A DNA stretch of 43,953 bases, taken from an uncultured Pelagibacteraceae bacterium (GTDB lineage: Bacteria; Pseudomonadota; Alphaproteobacteria; Pelagibacterales; Pelagibacteraceae). Numbering within the stretch: position 1 is the first letter of the stretch; every line of letters starts with the position of its first letter. Positions 31,483 to 40,558 of the stretch are shown here, piece by piece. The DNA is taken from positions 1 to 43,953 of the forward strand of contig CABYUV010000010.1 of NCBI GenBank assembly GCA_902522115.1, given 5' to 3'. The notes beneath the pieces were generated by a model, which was not told the origin of the DNA, did no database searches, and saw only the letters and a list, made by a program, of their open reading frames with translations. A program made the translations under genes and the position numbers.

Positions 31483-32685
31483 ATGAAAAAACAAAGAAAA
31501 AAGTTTAAAAAAAAAGATTCTAAAATTAAGAATAAACAAAAAATTAAAAAAATTTTTAAAAAGTTAAAGAAAAGAAATATAAAAAAAACAAATGTAAAAC
31601 GAAAAAAAACTTCAAGAAAATACCCAATTAAAAAAACTAAAAAAACTAAAAAAATTATAAAAAAATCAAGATTAGTAAATTCAAGAAAACCAGGATTTCT
31701 TTTAAAAATAATAAATTTTCAAAATTCCCTCAAACCTAATATTAATTTAAAATTAAATTTTAGCTTTGAAAAATATATTCAGGCATTTTTTGATAAAATA
31801 TCAGAAACAATCTCACAATATAAAATCATAAAAAAAGATGAAGCAAGAAGAATAAAATTAGAAAAACAAGAACAAGAAAGATTAGAAAAAATCAAAATTG
31901 CAAAAGAAAAACAAAAAGAGTCAGAACTAAAGGTTAAATTAAAAGAAAAAGTTTTAAAAGATGAAATTAGATTAGAAAAACAAAGAATAAAGGAAACAAA
32001 ACTATTCTTAAGAAAAGAACAAGCTATTTTAAGAATTGAACAAGCAGAAAAACAAAAACAATTTTTACAACAATTAAAATTAGATAAACAAATTGAAAAA
32101 TTCAGAGTTAGAGAAGTCAAGGAATTAGAAAATTTAGAAAAAATTTCACTAAGAGAAAAAAGAGAAGATTACGCTGGTTTACAACAAAGAATAGAAAAAT
32201 TAAAAGAAAAATACCGAATAATAAGAGATCAAAAGATTAGAGAAAGAGTAGAGGCTTTAGGAGTAAAAATTCAAGGAGATGAGGATAGAGAAACACTTTT
32301 ACAAAAAGAAAAAGAATATACTTTAGCCAGACAAAAAATTGAGTTTGCGCTCGAAAGTTTTTACAGAAGTGCTAGTAGTTTAGTATTTCAATTAAACAAA
32401 AGACACATAACAAGGCATATGTCTATCTTTAGATGTATAGATAGAAGGTTTGAAACAGGAGAAATATTTGTTAAATGGGATGAGGCTTTAGATGAGGATT
32501 GGCTTTTGTTAATTTACATAAAAAATAATTCACCAGACGAAGGAATAGTTATTGAAGATAAAACTAATCCTGAAAAAAATATTTCACACGAGTTTAAAAC
32601 CAATGAAATATTTAATGCCTCAGATACTATGGTTGATGCTCTTACTCAATTAATTGCAAGAAAAAGAGGCAAAAATATCAATTAA
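31483..32685 (+). CDS. Lysine-rich coiled-coil protein of unknown function
   Basis: A 400-residue protein I do not recognise. The first 65 residues are nearly half Lys with KKTKKTKK-type repeats, giving an extremely basic, probably disordered tail. Residues about 110-270 are a long charged coiled coil rich in Glu, Lys, Gln and Leu. The C-terminal part (about 285-400) looks globular: FALESFYRSASSLVFQLNKR, HMSIFRCIDRRFETG and WDEALDEDWLLLIYI. No signal peptide or membrane segment is seen, and the only early Met is residue 1. The basic tail could bind nucleic acid or acidic lipid; this is a guess. It follows cfa by 27 bp and precedes a small membrane protein. Confidence 0.72.
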   Translation: MKKQRKKFKKKDSKIKNKQKIKKIFKKLKKRNIKKTNVKRKKTSRKYPIKKTKKTKKIIKKSRLVNSRKPGFLLKIINFQNSLKPNINLKLNFSFEKYIQAFFDKISETISQYKIIKKDEARRIKLEKQEQERLEKIKIAKEKQKESELKVKLKEKVLKDEIRLEKQRIKETKLFLRKEQAILRIEQAEKQKQFLQQLKLDKQIEKFRVREVKELENLEKISLREKREDYAGLQQRIEKLKEKYRIIRDQKIRERVEALGVKIQGDEDRETLLQKEKEYTLARQKIEFALESFYRSASSLVFQLNKRHITRHMSIFRCIDRRFETGEIFVKWDEALDEDWLLLIYIKNNSPDEGIVIEDKTNPEKNISHEFKTNEIFNASDTMVDALTQLIARKRGKNIN

Positions 32686-32715
32686 ATTGTCTTGAATAAT
32701 TAAGTATCATTTAGA

Positions 32716-33009
32716 ATGTTACTTTCTTCAATATTGATGATTACTTTATATCTAGTATTAAAATATGTTCTCGCGTGGATAAGATATTTTAATAGTTTAG
32801 ACTCTAGATTAGGTCAATCTACATGGAGATGGAGTTATGATTATCCTGTAGTTGGGGAAAGAGATATTTCTGATTTAGATGATAAAACTTTTGTTAGACT
32901 TAGAAGAAAAAGGAATAGAGTTATAACTCTTATGTATTCAATTTTATTAATAATGTTTTTATTATCTATGTCTTTGCTAAGTGAATTTTTAATATTCTTT
33001 TTAACTTAG
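32716..33009 (+). CDS. Small membrane protein of unknown function
   Basis: A 97-residue protein with two predicted transmembrane helices (about residues 3-20 and 70-95) flanking a polar, aromatic centre with the TWRWSYDYPVVGERDISDLD stretch. I recognise no family. It lies 30 bp after the coiled-coil gene on the same strand, so they may be cotranscribed and functionally linked. The 3' end overlaps the convergent DUF393 gene by four bases. Confidence 0.6.
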   Translation: MLLSSILMITLYLVLKYVLAWIRYFNSLDSRLGQSTWRWSYDYPVVGERDISDLDDKTFVRLRRKRNRVITLMYSILLIMFLLSMSLLSEFLIFFLT

Positions 33010-33353
33010 TTTTTAAGTTGTTTTTTATTTTTTAAATATAAAAAAAAGGCAATCATCTCATATCCATATTTAAAGATTGTGAAAATAATTGGTAATTTAA
33101 AAAAAGTATATAAGAATTTATATTTTGGAATTTTTTTCCAAACATAAAGAAATGCCTCTGCACCTTGAATAATTTTACCATTTTCTTTGACATGTAGTCT
33201 TCTTAATAATTCCTTATCATTTCTTGATGTTTCTTTTTCAGCATCTGAATTATTAGTAATATCGATCCAATCAATATCTTTAATATTTTCTTTTTTATAT
33301 AAGTTAATTTCTGATCTACAGATTTTACAAGAATTATTGAAATATACTTTCAT
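33006..33353 (-). CDS. DUF393 thioredoxin-like protein (YuxK family)
   Basis: A protein of about 115 residues with the DUF393 pattern: MKVYFNNSCKICRSEINLY places a CxxC-type pair (Cys-Lys-Ile-Cys) at the end of the first strand, as in the thiol-disulfide-like YuxK/DCC family, followed by IDWIDITNN and VKENGKIIQGAEAFLYVWKK. The later hydrophobic part (about residues 78-110) resembles the membrane-associated end of many family members. I chose the ATG at 33353 because family proteins begin with this first strand; an upstream in-frame ATG at 33389 would add 12 residues. Neither has a good Shine-Dalgarno. Function is not established. Confidence 0.78.
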   Translation of the reverse strand: MKVYFNNSCKICRSEINLYKKENIKDIDWIDITNNSDAEKETSRNDKELLRRLHVKENGKIIQGAEAFLYVWKKIPKYKFLYTFFKLPIIFTIFKYGYEMIAFFLYLKNKKQLKN

Positions 33354-33438
33354 ATAATAATTAATAACTTTTAGTATTAAATTGTACATGCGTAAAATGA
33401 TCAGTTGAAAATTATCAACAAACCACTATTTAAGGTAA

Positions 33439-34851
33439 ATGAGTAATTTCTTTCATAAATCTGATTTAACAAGACAAGATGCAGATAAAATAGTATCTGA
33501 TACACTAAACAATTGTGATGATGGTGAGCTTTATTTAGAGGAGTCTAAATCAGAGTCAATTTTGTTAGATGACAATAAAATAAAAAGTTCAAGCTATAGT
33601 TCTGATTTAGGATTTGGTTTCAGAGCTATTTCAAATGAAGTTATTGCTTATACATATTCAAACGAAATATCAAAAGACTCACTAAAAAATTCCTCAGAAA
33701 ATCTCAAATCAACACTGAAATCAATTAAAGGTACATATAATCATGAAATTCCAAAATCTAACAAAAAATTCTATGAAGAAATTAATCCAATTGAACAAAA
33801 AACTTTAAACTCTAAATTAGAAGTCTTAAATAAAGTAAATGATTTTTTAAGAAAAAAAGATGGATCGGTAAAACAAGTAACAGCAAGTTTTGCTGGTGAG
33901 CAAAAATCAATAGAGATTATAAGATCAGGTGGAGAAGCGCTTACTGATGTACGTCCATTAATCAGATTTAACGTTTCTGTGATGTTGGAAAAAAATGGAA
34001 GAAAAGAAACAGGTGTATATGGAATTGGTGGCAGACAATCTTATGACGAATATTTAAAAAATGACAATTGGAAAAATGTTTGTGAAGAAGCTTTTAGAAT
34101 TGCATCAATAAATTTAGAGAGTAAACCAGCACCTGCCGGTGAGATGAAAGTGGTTTTAGGGCCTGGTTGGCCAGCCATCTTAATTCACGAAGCAATTGGT
34201 CATGGTCTAGAGGGAGATTTTAATAGAAAAAAAACATCTGCATTTCATAACCTAATGGGTGAAAAAGTTGCAAGTGAGGGAGTAACAATTGTTGATGATG
34301 GCACGATAGATAATAGAAGAGGTAGTTTAACAATTGATGATGAGGGAACACCAACAGAGCGAACAGTTTTAATCGAAAATGGTATACTTAAAAATTTTAT
34401 GCAAGACAGGCACAATGCAAGATTGATGAACACAAGATCTACTGGTTCTGGAAGAAGGGAAAATTATAGACATATAGTTTTGCCAAGAATGAGAAATACA
34501 ATGATGTTAAGTGGTGATCAAACTCAAGATGAAATGATCAAATCTGTTGATAAAGGAATTTTTGCAGTAAGTTTTGGTGGTGGCCAGGTTGATATTACAT
34601 CTGGAAAATTTGTATTTAATTGTACAGAAGCTTACGAAATAAATAATGGTAAAATTGGATCTCCAATAAAGGGAGCAACATTAATTGGTGATGGACCATC
34701 AATACTTAAAGAAGTATCAATGGTAGGAAATGATATGATGTTGGACCCAGGCATAGGAACTTGTGGAAAAGCTGGACAAGGAGTTCCTGTAGGAGTCGCC
34801 CAACCTTCAATTTTGATCAATAAAATGACAGTTGGGGGAACAAAACTTTAA
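33439..34851 (+). CDS. tldD: Metalloprotease subunit TldD
   Basis: A 470-residue TldD, the catalytic half of the TldD/TldE zinc protease that trims small peptides such as microcins and modified peptide precursors and can act on unfolded peptides. The zinc motif HEAIGHGLEGD lies at about residues 249-259, with the third ligand expected in the later Cys-rich part near GTCGKAGQGVPVG. DEGTPTERTVLIENG, RHNARLMNTRSTGSGRRENY and FGGGQVDITSGKFVFN are family blocks. It is followed six bases later by the TldE partner gene, implying coexpression. Confidence 0.94.
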   Translation: MSNFFHKSDLTRQDADKIVSDTLNNCDDGELYLEESKSESILLDDNKIKSSSYSSDLGFGFRAISNEVIAYTYSNEISKDSLKNSSENLKSTLKSIKGTYNHEIPKSNKKFYEEINPIEQKTLNSKLEVLNKVNDFLRKKDGSVKQVTASFAGEQKSIEIIRSGGEALTDVRPLIRFNVSVMLEKNGRKETGVYGIGGRQSYDEYLKNDNWKNVCEEAFRIASINLESKPAPAGEMKVVLGPGWPAILIHEAIGHGLEGDFNRKKTSAFHNLMGEKVASEGVTIVDDGTIDNRRGSLTIDDEGTPTERTVLIENGILKNFMQDRHNARLMNTRSTGSGRRENYRHIVLPRMRNTMMLSGDQTQDEMIKSVDKGIFAVSFGGGQVDITSGKFVFNCTEAYEINNGKIGSPIKGATLIGDGPSILKEVSMVGNDMMLDPGIGTCGKAGQGVPVGVAQPSILINKMTVGGTKL

Positions 34852-34857
34852 AGTTTT

Positions 34858-36174
34858 ATGGTTAAGGATCAAGAATTTCTAAAATCGAAAGCTTCATATT
34901 GTTTAGATTTAGCAAAAAAAATGGGAGCAACTGATGCAAGTGTTAAGGTAGGCCACTCAATTTCAGAAACAGTTAATTTTAGAAACAAATCTCTAGAAGC
35001 CTCAGATAGATCAGATGGATTGGCATTAAGTATAGAAACTTATTTAGGTAAAAGACGATCTTCAATTTCATCATCAAATTTACTAGATGAAAATATAAAA
35101 ACTTTAATTGAAAAGTGTTTTGAAACAACAAAAATTACACCAGAGGATGAATTTAACTCTTTGCCTGATAAAAATTTATTAGCCAAACAAATTAGTAGTC
35201 TTAATTTGTATGATGAAACAAGATTCGAAAACGATAAAAAAATAAAATATTTAAAAGATTTAGAGGAGGTTGCTTCATCAGATAATCAAATTATAAATAC
35301 AGAATCTAGTTTTACTGAAAATAAATCAAATTTTATATTAGCTAATAGTGACGGTTTTTGTGACGGTTATAAAACTTCTTCTTTTACTACTTCTTGCGTA
35401 ACAGTTGCAAAAGATGAAAATAGCATGGAAAGAGACTATGAATTTTCTAGCAAACGTCATTTGTCTGATATTAAGCAAGCATCAGATCTTGGAAATAAAG
35501 CTGCCAAGCAAACTATCAGAAAATTGAGCCCTAACAAAATTGGAAGCGAGAAGATAAACATAATTTTTGATAAAAGAATTTCAAAAGGAATGTTAAGTGT
35601 TTTTGCAAGTGCAATATCTGCATCTGCAATTGCAAGAGGCACTTCATTTTTAAAGAATAAAATTGATCAACAGGTTTTTGCCAATTCGATAAATGTAATT
35701 GATAAACCAGATATAATTAAAGGAATGGGTTCTCAAAATTTTGATACAGAGGGCGTAAACTCTAATACATTACAACTTATAGAGAATGGAATACTTAAAA
35801 ATTACCTTGTAGACACTTACAATGGGAAAAAATTAAATTTACTATCAAATGGAAGAAGTGGCGGAACTACTAATTTATATTTTGAAAATGGAAAATTAAG
35901 CTACGAAGATCTTTTAAAAAAAAATTCAAAAAGTCTTTATATTACTGAAACTATTGGTCACGGATCTAATCTTGTAACAGGAGATTATTCAGTAGGGGCA
36001 ACTGGTTTTTTGGTTGAAGATGGAGAATTTAAATATCCTGTAAATGAAATAACAATTGCTGGTAATTTTAAGGATATGTTTAAAAATATAACTTTGGCTA
36101 ATGATTTAGAATTAGAATATGCAGTCAATTCACCAACTATGATGATAGAAGGTATGACTGTAGCAGGAAAATGA
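34858..36174 (+). CDS. pmbA: Metalloprotease subunit TldE/PmbA
   Basis: A 438-residue TldE/PmbA, the non-catalytic partner that shapes the substrate tunnel of the TldD/TldE heterodimer. It shares the TldD fold but lacks the HExxxH motif. NFRNKSLEASDRSDGLALS near the N-terminus, and GTTNLYFENGKLSYEDLLK, HGSNLVTGDYSVGATGFLVE and SPTMMIEGMTVAGK near the C-terminus, are conserved. Its TGA overlaps an ATG at 36171 that would begin the FAD oxidoreductase reading frame. No peptide precursor gene was recognised nearby. Confidence 0.93.
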   Translation: MVKDQEFLKSKASYCLDLAKKMGATDASVKVGHSISETVNFRNKSLEASDRSDGLALSIETYLGKRRSSISSSNLLDENIKTLIEKCFETTKITPEDEFNSLPDKNLLAKQISSLNLYDETRFENDKKIKYLKDLEEVASSDNQIINTESSFTENKSNFILANSDGFCDGYKTSSFTTSCVTVAKDENSMERDYEFSSKRHLSDIKQASDLGNKAAKQTIRKLSPNKIGSEKINIIFDKRISKGMLSVFASAISASAIARGTSFLKNKIDQQVFANSINVIDKPDIIKGMGSQNFDTEGVNSNTLQLIENGILKNYLVDTYNGKKLNLLSNGRSGGTTNLYFENGKLSYEDLLKKNSKSLYITETIGHGSNLVTGDYSVGATGFLVEDGEFKYPVNEITIAGNFKDMFKNITLANDLELEYAVNSPTMMIEGMTVAGK

Positions 36175-37143
36175 GCAGTTATTGCGTCATTGGCTCAGGA
36201 ATTTCTGGAGCAACAATAGCTAATCTTTTAAGCAAAAAAAAATTCTGTACATATTTATGATAAAGCTCGAGGTCCAGGTGGCAGATCTTCCTTTAAAAGA
36301 TTAAATAAGTCAAAAGGATTTGACCACGGGGCTCAATATATTTCTCCAAAATCAATTCAATTTAAGAAATTTATTTCAAATTTATGTAAAAAAAAAATTC
36401 TAAAAAAATGGAGTGGCAAACATATTTTTTTAAACAAATTAAAAAAAGAAAATAAAAATCATATTAAAATAATTGGTTGCAAAGGTAATAATGATATCAT
36501 TAAATATTTGATAAGGAATATAAAATGTAATTTTCAAAGTGAGTTAGGGAAGATTCAATTTATAAATAATAAATGGAAATTATATTTTAAGAACAACCAA
36601 ATAAAATATTATGATAAATTAATATTAACTTGTCCATTCCCACAATTAAAAAAATTATCAAAAAAATTTATAGAGGATCCATTTATCAAAGAAAAAATTA
36701 AAATGGATGCCAATATTACAGTCATGATCGAAATTAAAAAAATAAATAAAAATATATCGAGTTATTTGTTTGATGACAAAATTTTAGGATGGGCCGCTAA
36801 AGAAAATAGTAAAAAAAGATTTAAAAGTAATAATGATTTATGGACTTTACAAAGCACAAACCTGTGGGCAAACAAAAAAATAAATAAAAATAGAGAAAAT
36901 AAAGCAAAAAACTCAAAGATTTTGGTTGATCGTTTTTTTAAACTTACAGGAATTAAAAAAACAAAAATATTAACTTCATTAAATCATGGTTGGAAATATT
37001 CCTCAAATTCTAGAACTTTAAAAGTTAAAAGTTATTGGAATACTAAATTAAATTTAGGTGTGTGTGCAGATTGGTTTGTAGGTCCCAGAGTAGAGGCTGG
37101 ATGGATAAGTGCAAATGATCTTTACAAAAAAATAAATAAATAA
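36171..37143 (+). pseudogene. FAD-dependent oxidoreductase (renalase-like), single frameshift in an A9 run
   Basis: The reading frame starts at 36171 with a dinucleotide-binding motif (VIGSGISGATIAN) and runs into a stop 30 codons on. Removing one A from the nine-A run at 36234-36242 restores a continuous frame of 323 codons: YDKARGPGGRSS, FDHGAQYISPKS and, at the end, LGVCADWFVGPRVEAGWISA, which match the amine-oxidase/renalase-type NAD/FAD oxidoreductases. Restored length is normal for that family. The rest of the gene is intact, with no further stops, so it looks like a recent event, a sequencing or assembly indel, or slippage on the A-run. Its start overlaps pmbA by four bases. Substrate unknown. 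Confidence 0.82.
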
Positions 37144-37145
37144 TT

Positions 37146-37826
37146 TTATTCAAGATTTTTTAAACGATATTCCCAATTTCCCATTCTTTTATATGTAACT
37201 TTGACAATAACCGAAGTTTTTTTATCAAGCCAAATATCAAAATTTAATTTTTTATCTTCAGGAAGAGATGTATCTTTTGATGTAAGTTTGAAATGATCTG
37301 TTTCGTATAGTTTGCCATTCATTGAAATATTTTCCTTACCAATAAAAGTAACTATTTGTTCTTTTATACTTCCAGAAATAGGACTTATTTGGCTTTCTGC
37401 TTGTAAAATTCTATGACTCCACCAATTTCCAATAATATTTTTAACAGAAGCTTCACCTGAATATGAAGATCCTTTGATGTCAAACTTTTTATTATTTTTA
37501 TCTAGTTTTAAATTTACAAATTTTTCTTTTTTATTTTGAAGTGTCTTTGATTGAAAAGATATTAAATTATCTTTTAAATAAATTTCTTCCCCATATCCCT
37601 CTACTTTAAATATTGTTGCAGATAGTAATTTTACCTCGAATTTGTATTGATTTTTTACTATTGTTTTTTCACCATCTCTTTTAAAAAAATAATTGTTATA
37701 GCCAATTATTTCATCATTTCTCAAGATCTCCATTTCTATTTTGTCGAATTTGTTATAATGACCCATATGAGCTAAAGAAATTGATGAGAAAAATACAATA
37801 ACTAAAGTAACTACAAACTTTTTCAT
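37146..37826 (-). CDS. Exported protein, DUF6134-like
   Basis: A 226-residue protein with a signal peptide (residues 1-19, cleavage after SLA), so probably periplasmic. The mature part is mostly beta-strand: YNNYFFKRDGEKTIVKNQYKF, LLSATIFKVEGYGEEIYLKDN (in two segments), GNWWSHRILQ and VKVTYKRMGNWEYRLK. This pattern of a lipid-binding-like beta-sheet with a central Trp-Trp matches DUF6134 proteins of unknown role. It is separated from the FAD oxidoreductase end by two bases and divergent from the YczE-like gene (53 bp). Confidence 0.68.
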   Translation of the reverse strand: MKKFVVTLVIVFFSSISLAHMGHYNKFDKIEMEILRNDEIIGYNNYFFKRDGEKTIVKNQYKFEVKLLSATIFKVEGYGEEIYLKDNLISFQSKTLQNKKEKFVNLKLDKNNKKFDIKGSSYSGEASVKNIIGNWWSHRILQAESQISPISGSIKEQIVTFIGKENISMNGKLYETDHFKLTSKDTSLPEDKKLNFDIWLDKKTSVIVKVTYKRMGNWEYRLKNLE

Positions 37827-37879
37827 TTGCTAGTTACAATATTAGAATTTTACATTAATAGATATAGCTTATTACAATT

Positions 37880-38527
37880 ATGTTTTTAAAAATAAAAAAA
37901 ATTCCAAAAGTAAAATGGAGCTCAGAAAAACCATTTAATTTTAAACCAAAGTTTTCTACATTTTTTTTCTTATGTTTTGGTTTATCTTTATTTGGATTAG
38001 GTGAGGGTTTGTTAATTGTTTCTTTTACAGGAGCCTCTCCTTGGAGTGTTTTAGCCCAAGGTATTTCTTTAAATGTTAATTTAAGTATTGGAACTATCAC
38101 ATTATTAATAAGTATTGCTGTTTTGATTTTATGGATACCTCTTGGTCAAAAACCAGGTATGGGCACAATATTTAATGCTTTGATAATTGCAATAATGATT
38201 GATGTTTGTATCAAATATGTTCCAACACCATCAAATTATATTCATCAATTATTATTAGCTATTATTTCTGTTATCATGGTTGGAATAGGCGGGGGTATTT
38301 ACTTAGTATCAAATTTAGGAGCCGGTCCTAGAGACGGATTGATGATAGGATTGCAAAAATTAACTAATTTTCCTATAGCTGTTGTAAGAGGAACATTAGA
38401 AATTTCAGTTGTTAGTATTGGATGGTATTTGGGAGGAACAGTTGGTATTGGAACTTTATTTTTTGCATTTGGTATAGGTCCTTGTGTTGCGTTTGGACTT
38501 TATTTAGTTGATAAAACTTTTGATTAG
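37880..38527 (+). CDS. YczE/YyaS/YitT-family membrane protein
   Basis: A 215-residue inner-membrane protein with about five or six helices. GASPWSVLAQGISLNVNLSIG (two adjoining blocks), PLGQKPGMGTIFNALIIAI, GAGPRDGLMIGLQK and AVVRGTLEISVVSIGWYLGG are the repeated glycine-rich motifs of the YczE/YyaS family. The molecular role of the family is not known. The 3' end overlaps the convergent typA stop by four bases. Confidence 0.85.
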   Translation: MFLKIKKIPKVKWSSEKPFNFKPKFSTFFFLCFGLSLFGLGEGLLIVSFTGASPWSVLAQGISLNVNLSIGTITLLISIAVLILWIPLGQKPGMGTIFNALIIAIMIDVCIKYVPTPSNYIHQLLLAIISVIMVGIGGGIYLVSNLGAGPRDGLMIGLQKLTNFPIAVVRGTLEISVVSIGWYLGGTVGIGTLFFAFGIGPCVAFGLYLVDKTFD

Positions 38528-40350
38528 GCTGCAGCTATAGCTTTTTCGCTTTTTTTTCTTTCGTGTGGATCAAGAATTGCTTTTCTTAATCTGCATGAGT
38601 CTGGAGTTATCTCTAAAGCCTCATCAGTATTAAGCATACTTAATTGTTCTGCAATTGACATTGTTCTGACGGGTGTAAGCACAACATTTTCATCAGTACC
38701 CTGAGTTCTCATATTTGTTAGTTTCTTACCCTTCATTACATTAATGATCATATCACCAGGTTTTGGTGAGAGACCAACAATCATTCCAGGATAAACAGAA
38801 TCGTTGTGTGTAACAAACATTTCTCCTCGTGCTTGTAAGTTAAAGATTGCGAATGCAACAGCTTTTCCTTGTTCCATCGATATTAATGCTCCATTTCTTC
38901 TACCTTCCATTTCTCCTTCGAAAGGACCATAGCTATGGAATATTCTGTTGATCACTCCATTTCCTTTTGTAAGAGTAAGAAATCTACTTGTATATCCCAT
39001 TAGGCCTCTAGTAGGTGCATGAAAAATTAATCTTTTTTTATTGGTTCCTGTATCTTTTAATTCTATTAGTTTACCTTTTCTTCTATTCATTGAGTCAATT
39101 ACTTTTGATGAATGTTCTTCATCAAGGTCCATTGTAATTTCTTCGATAGGTTCAAGTTTTTTTCCATTTTCATCAGTTTTATATAAAACTTTTGGAGGAC
39201 TTACTGTCATTTCAAAACCTTCTCTTCTCATTTGAGTTAATAGAATTTCTAGCATTAGTTCACCTCTACCACTTACAACAAAAGAGTCTTTTCCCTCGTT
39301 TTCAGAAAATGTAATTCCAACATTGTTTTGGGCTTCTTGAACTAATCTATCTCTTATTTGAGTGCTGGTAAGTTTTTTACCTTCAGTCCCAGCCAAAGGT
39401 GAAGTATTTACAGTAATTGTAATTGACATTGTTGGAGGATCTATTGGAGTAGCAGGGATTGGCTCATTCACCACTAAGTCGCATATTGTATCAGCAACAT
39501 TTGCTTTTTCTAACCCAGCAATAACTACAATATCTCCAGCCTCACCAACATTTATGGGAACTTTTTTAGTTCCTTCATATCTAAAAATTTTTGTTAATTT
39601 TCCCTCATCAACTTTTTCACCATTTAAATTGATTGCTTTTATGGATTGATTAGATTTCGCAGTTCCTTGTGTAATTCTCCCAACTAAACTTCTACCTAAA
39701 AAATTATCCGCATATAGTAAAGTTGATAACATTGCAAAAGGTTTAGTTTTGTCAAGTTCCGCAGGTTTAACATGGTCTACAATTAAATCTAATAAAGGGT
39801 TTAAATTTTTTCTCGGCCCATCAACTTCATGATCTGCCCAACCTGATCTACCACTTGCATATAAAACAGGAAAATCTAATTGTTCTTCATTTGCATCTAA
39901 GCTTACAAATAAATCGAATGTTTCATCTAAAACTTCATTTGCTCTTTGATCAGCTTTATCTAATTTATTAATAACAACTATTGGTTTTAATCCTTGTTTA
40001 AGTGCTTTTGATAATACAAATTTTGTTTGAGGCATAACACCTTCTGCAGAGTCAATTAGCAACAATGCTCCGTCTGCCATACTCAAAACCCGCTCAACTT
40101 CAGCGGCAAAATCTCTGTGGCCTGGAGTATCGATTATATTTATTCTTGAATTACTCCAATTAATTGAAGCAGGCTTTGCTAAAATTGTAATTCCTCTTTC
40201 TTTTTCAAGCTCGCCAGAGTCCATTAATCTTTCATCAACAATTTCATTTTCTCTAAATGAACCACTTTGCTTCATTAAATTGTCAATTAAAGTAGTTTTA
40301 CCATGATCGACGTGGGCAATGATTGTGATGTTTCTTATATTATTGTTCAT
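38524..40350 (-). CDS. typA: Translational GTPase TypA/BipA
   Basis: A 608-residue ribosome-associated GTPase. G1 AHVDHGKTT (residues 12-20), G2 ERGITI, G3 DTPGH and G4 NKLDKAD are intact; domains II, III and V follow, with the C-terminal BipA-specific domain including PTRGLMGYTSRFLT and EGRRNGALISMEQGKA. BipA aids ribosome assembly at suboptimal temperature and stress. Full length for the family. It is transcribed away from a 40-residue basic protein gene 79 bp upstream. Confidence 0.97.
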   Translation of the reverse strand: MNNNIRNITIIAHVDHGKTTLIDNLMKQSGSFRENEIVDERLMDSGELEKERGITILAKPASINWSNSRINIIDTPGHRDFAAEVERVLSMADGALLLIDSAEGVMPQTKFVLSKALKQGLKPIVVINKLDKADQRANEVLDETFDLFVSLDANEEQLDFPVLYASGRSGWADHEVDGPRKNLNPLLDLIVDHVKPAELDKTKPFAMLSTLLYADNFLGRSLVGRITQGTAKSNQSIKAINLNGEKVDEGKLTKIFRYEGTKKVPINVGEAGDIVVIAGLEKANVADTICDLVVNEPIPATPIDPPTMSITITVNTSPLAGTEGKKLTSTQIRDRLVQEAQNNVGITFSENEGKDSFVVSGRGELMLEILLTQMRREGFEMTVSPPKVLYKTDENGKKLEPIEEITMDLDEEHSSKVIDSMNRRKGKLIELKDTGTNKKRLIFHAPTRGLMGYTSRFLTLTKGNGVINRIFHSYGPFEGEMEGRRNGALISMEQGKAVAFAIFNLQARGEMFVTHNDSVYPGMIVGLSPKPGDMIINVMKGKKLTNMRTQGTDENVVLTPVRTMSIAEQLSMLNTDEALEITPDSCRLRKAILDPHERKKSEKAIAAA

Positions 40351-40429
40351 AAAATGTGGCTGTTATACATATTTAAAATGATATTAAAACTTAAAAAAAC
40401 TCATAGTTGACCTGAAAAAATTGAATAAT

Positions 40430-40552
40430 TTAGAGTTTAATTAGTTTTTTTTGCTTTTCTCTTTTCAGTCTTCTCTTTTCTTTAAAAGTAAATTTTGATT
40501 TTTTTTTAACACTTGAATCTTTAAATGATTTGCCGCTATATCTTTTTGACAT
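40430..40552 (-). CDS. 40-residue basic protein, unrecognised
   Basis: A short open frame in the gap between typA and the sulfotransferase-like gene. It starts at ATG 40552, six bases after the sulfotransferase stop, and ends at TAA 40430. It encodes about 40 residues, 17 of them Lys or Arg, beginning MSKRYSGKSFKDSS and ending in a Lys/Arg helix (KEKRRLKREKQKK). The composition suggests an RNA- or ribosome-binding peptide, but AT-rich DNA readily produces Lys-rich frames. It fills a 208-bp gap that would otherwise be unusually long here, which modestly supports it. No Shine-Dalgarno sequence is seen. Confidence 0.5.
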   Translation of the reverse strand: MSKRYSGKSFKDSSVKKKSKFTFKEKRRLKREKQKKLIKL

Positions 40553-40558
40553 ATAAGA

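Noticed and set aside
31779..32120. Open frame on the minus strand opposite the coiled-coil gene, rich in Ser, Phe and Leu
   Set aside because: It is the antisense of a Lys/Glu-rich coiled coil, which regularly creates Phe/Ser/Leu-rich open frames; no family resemblance or ribosome-binding site.
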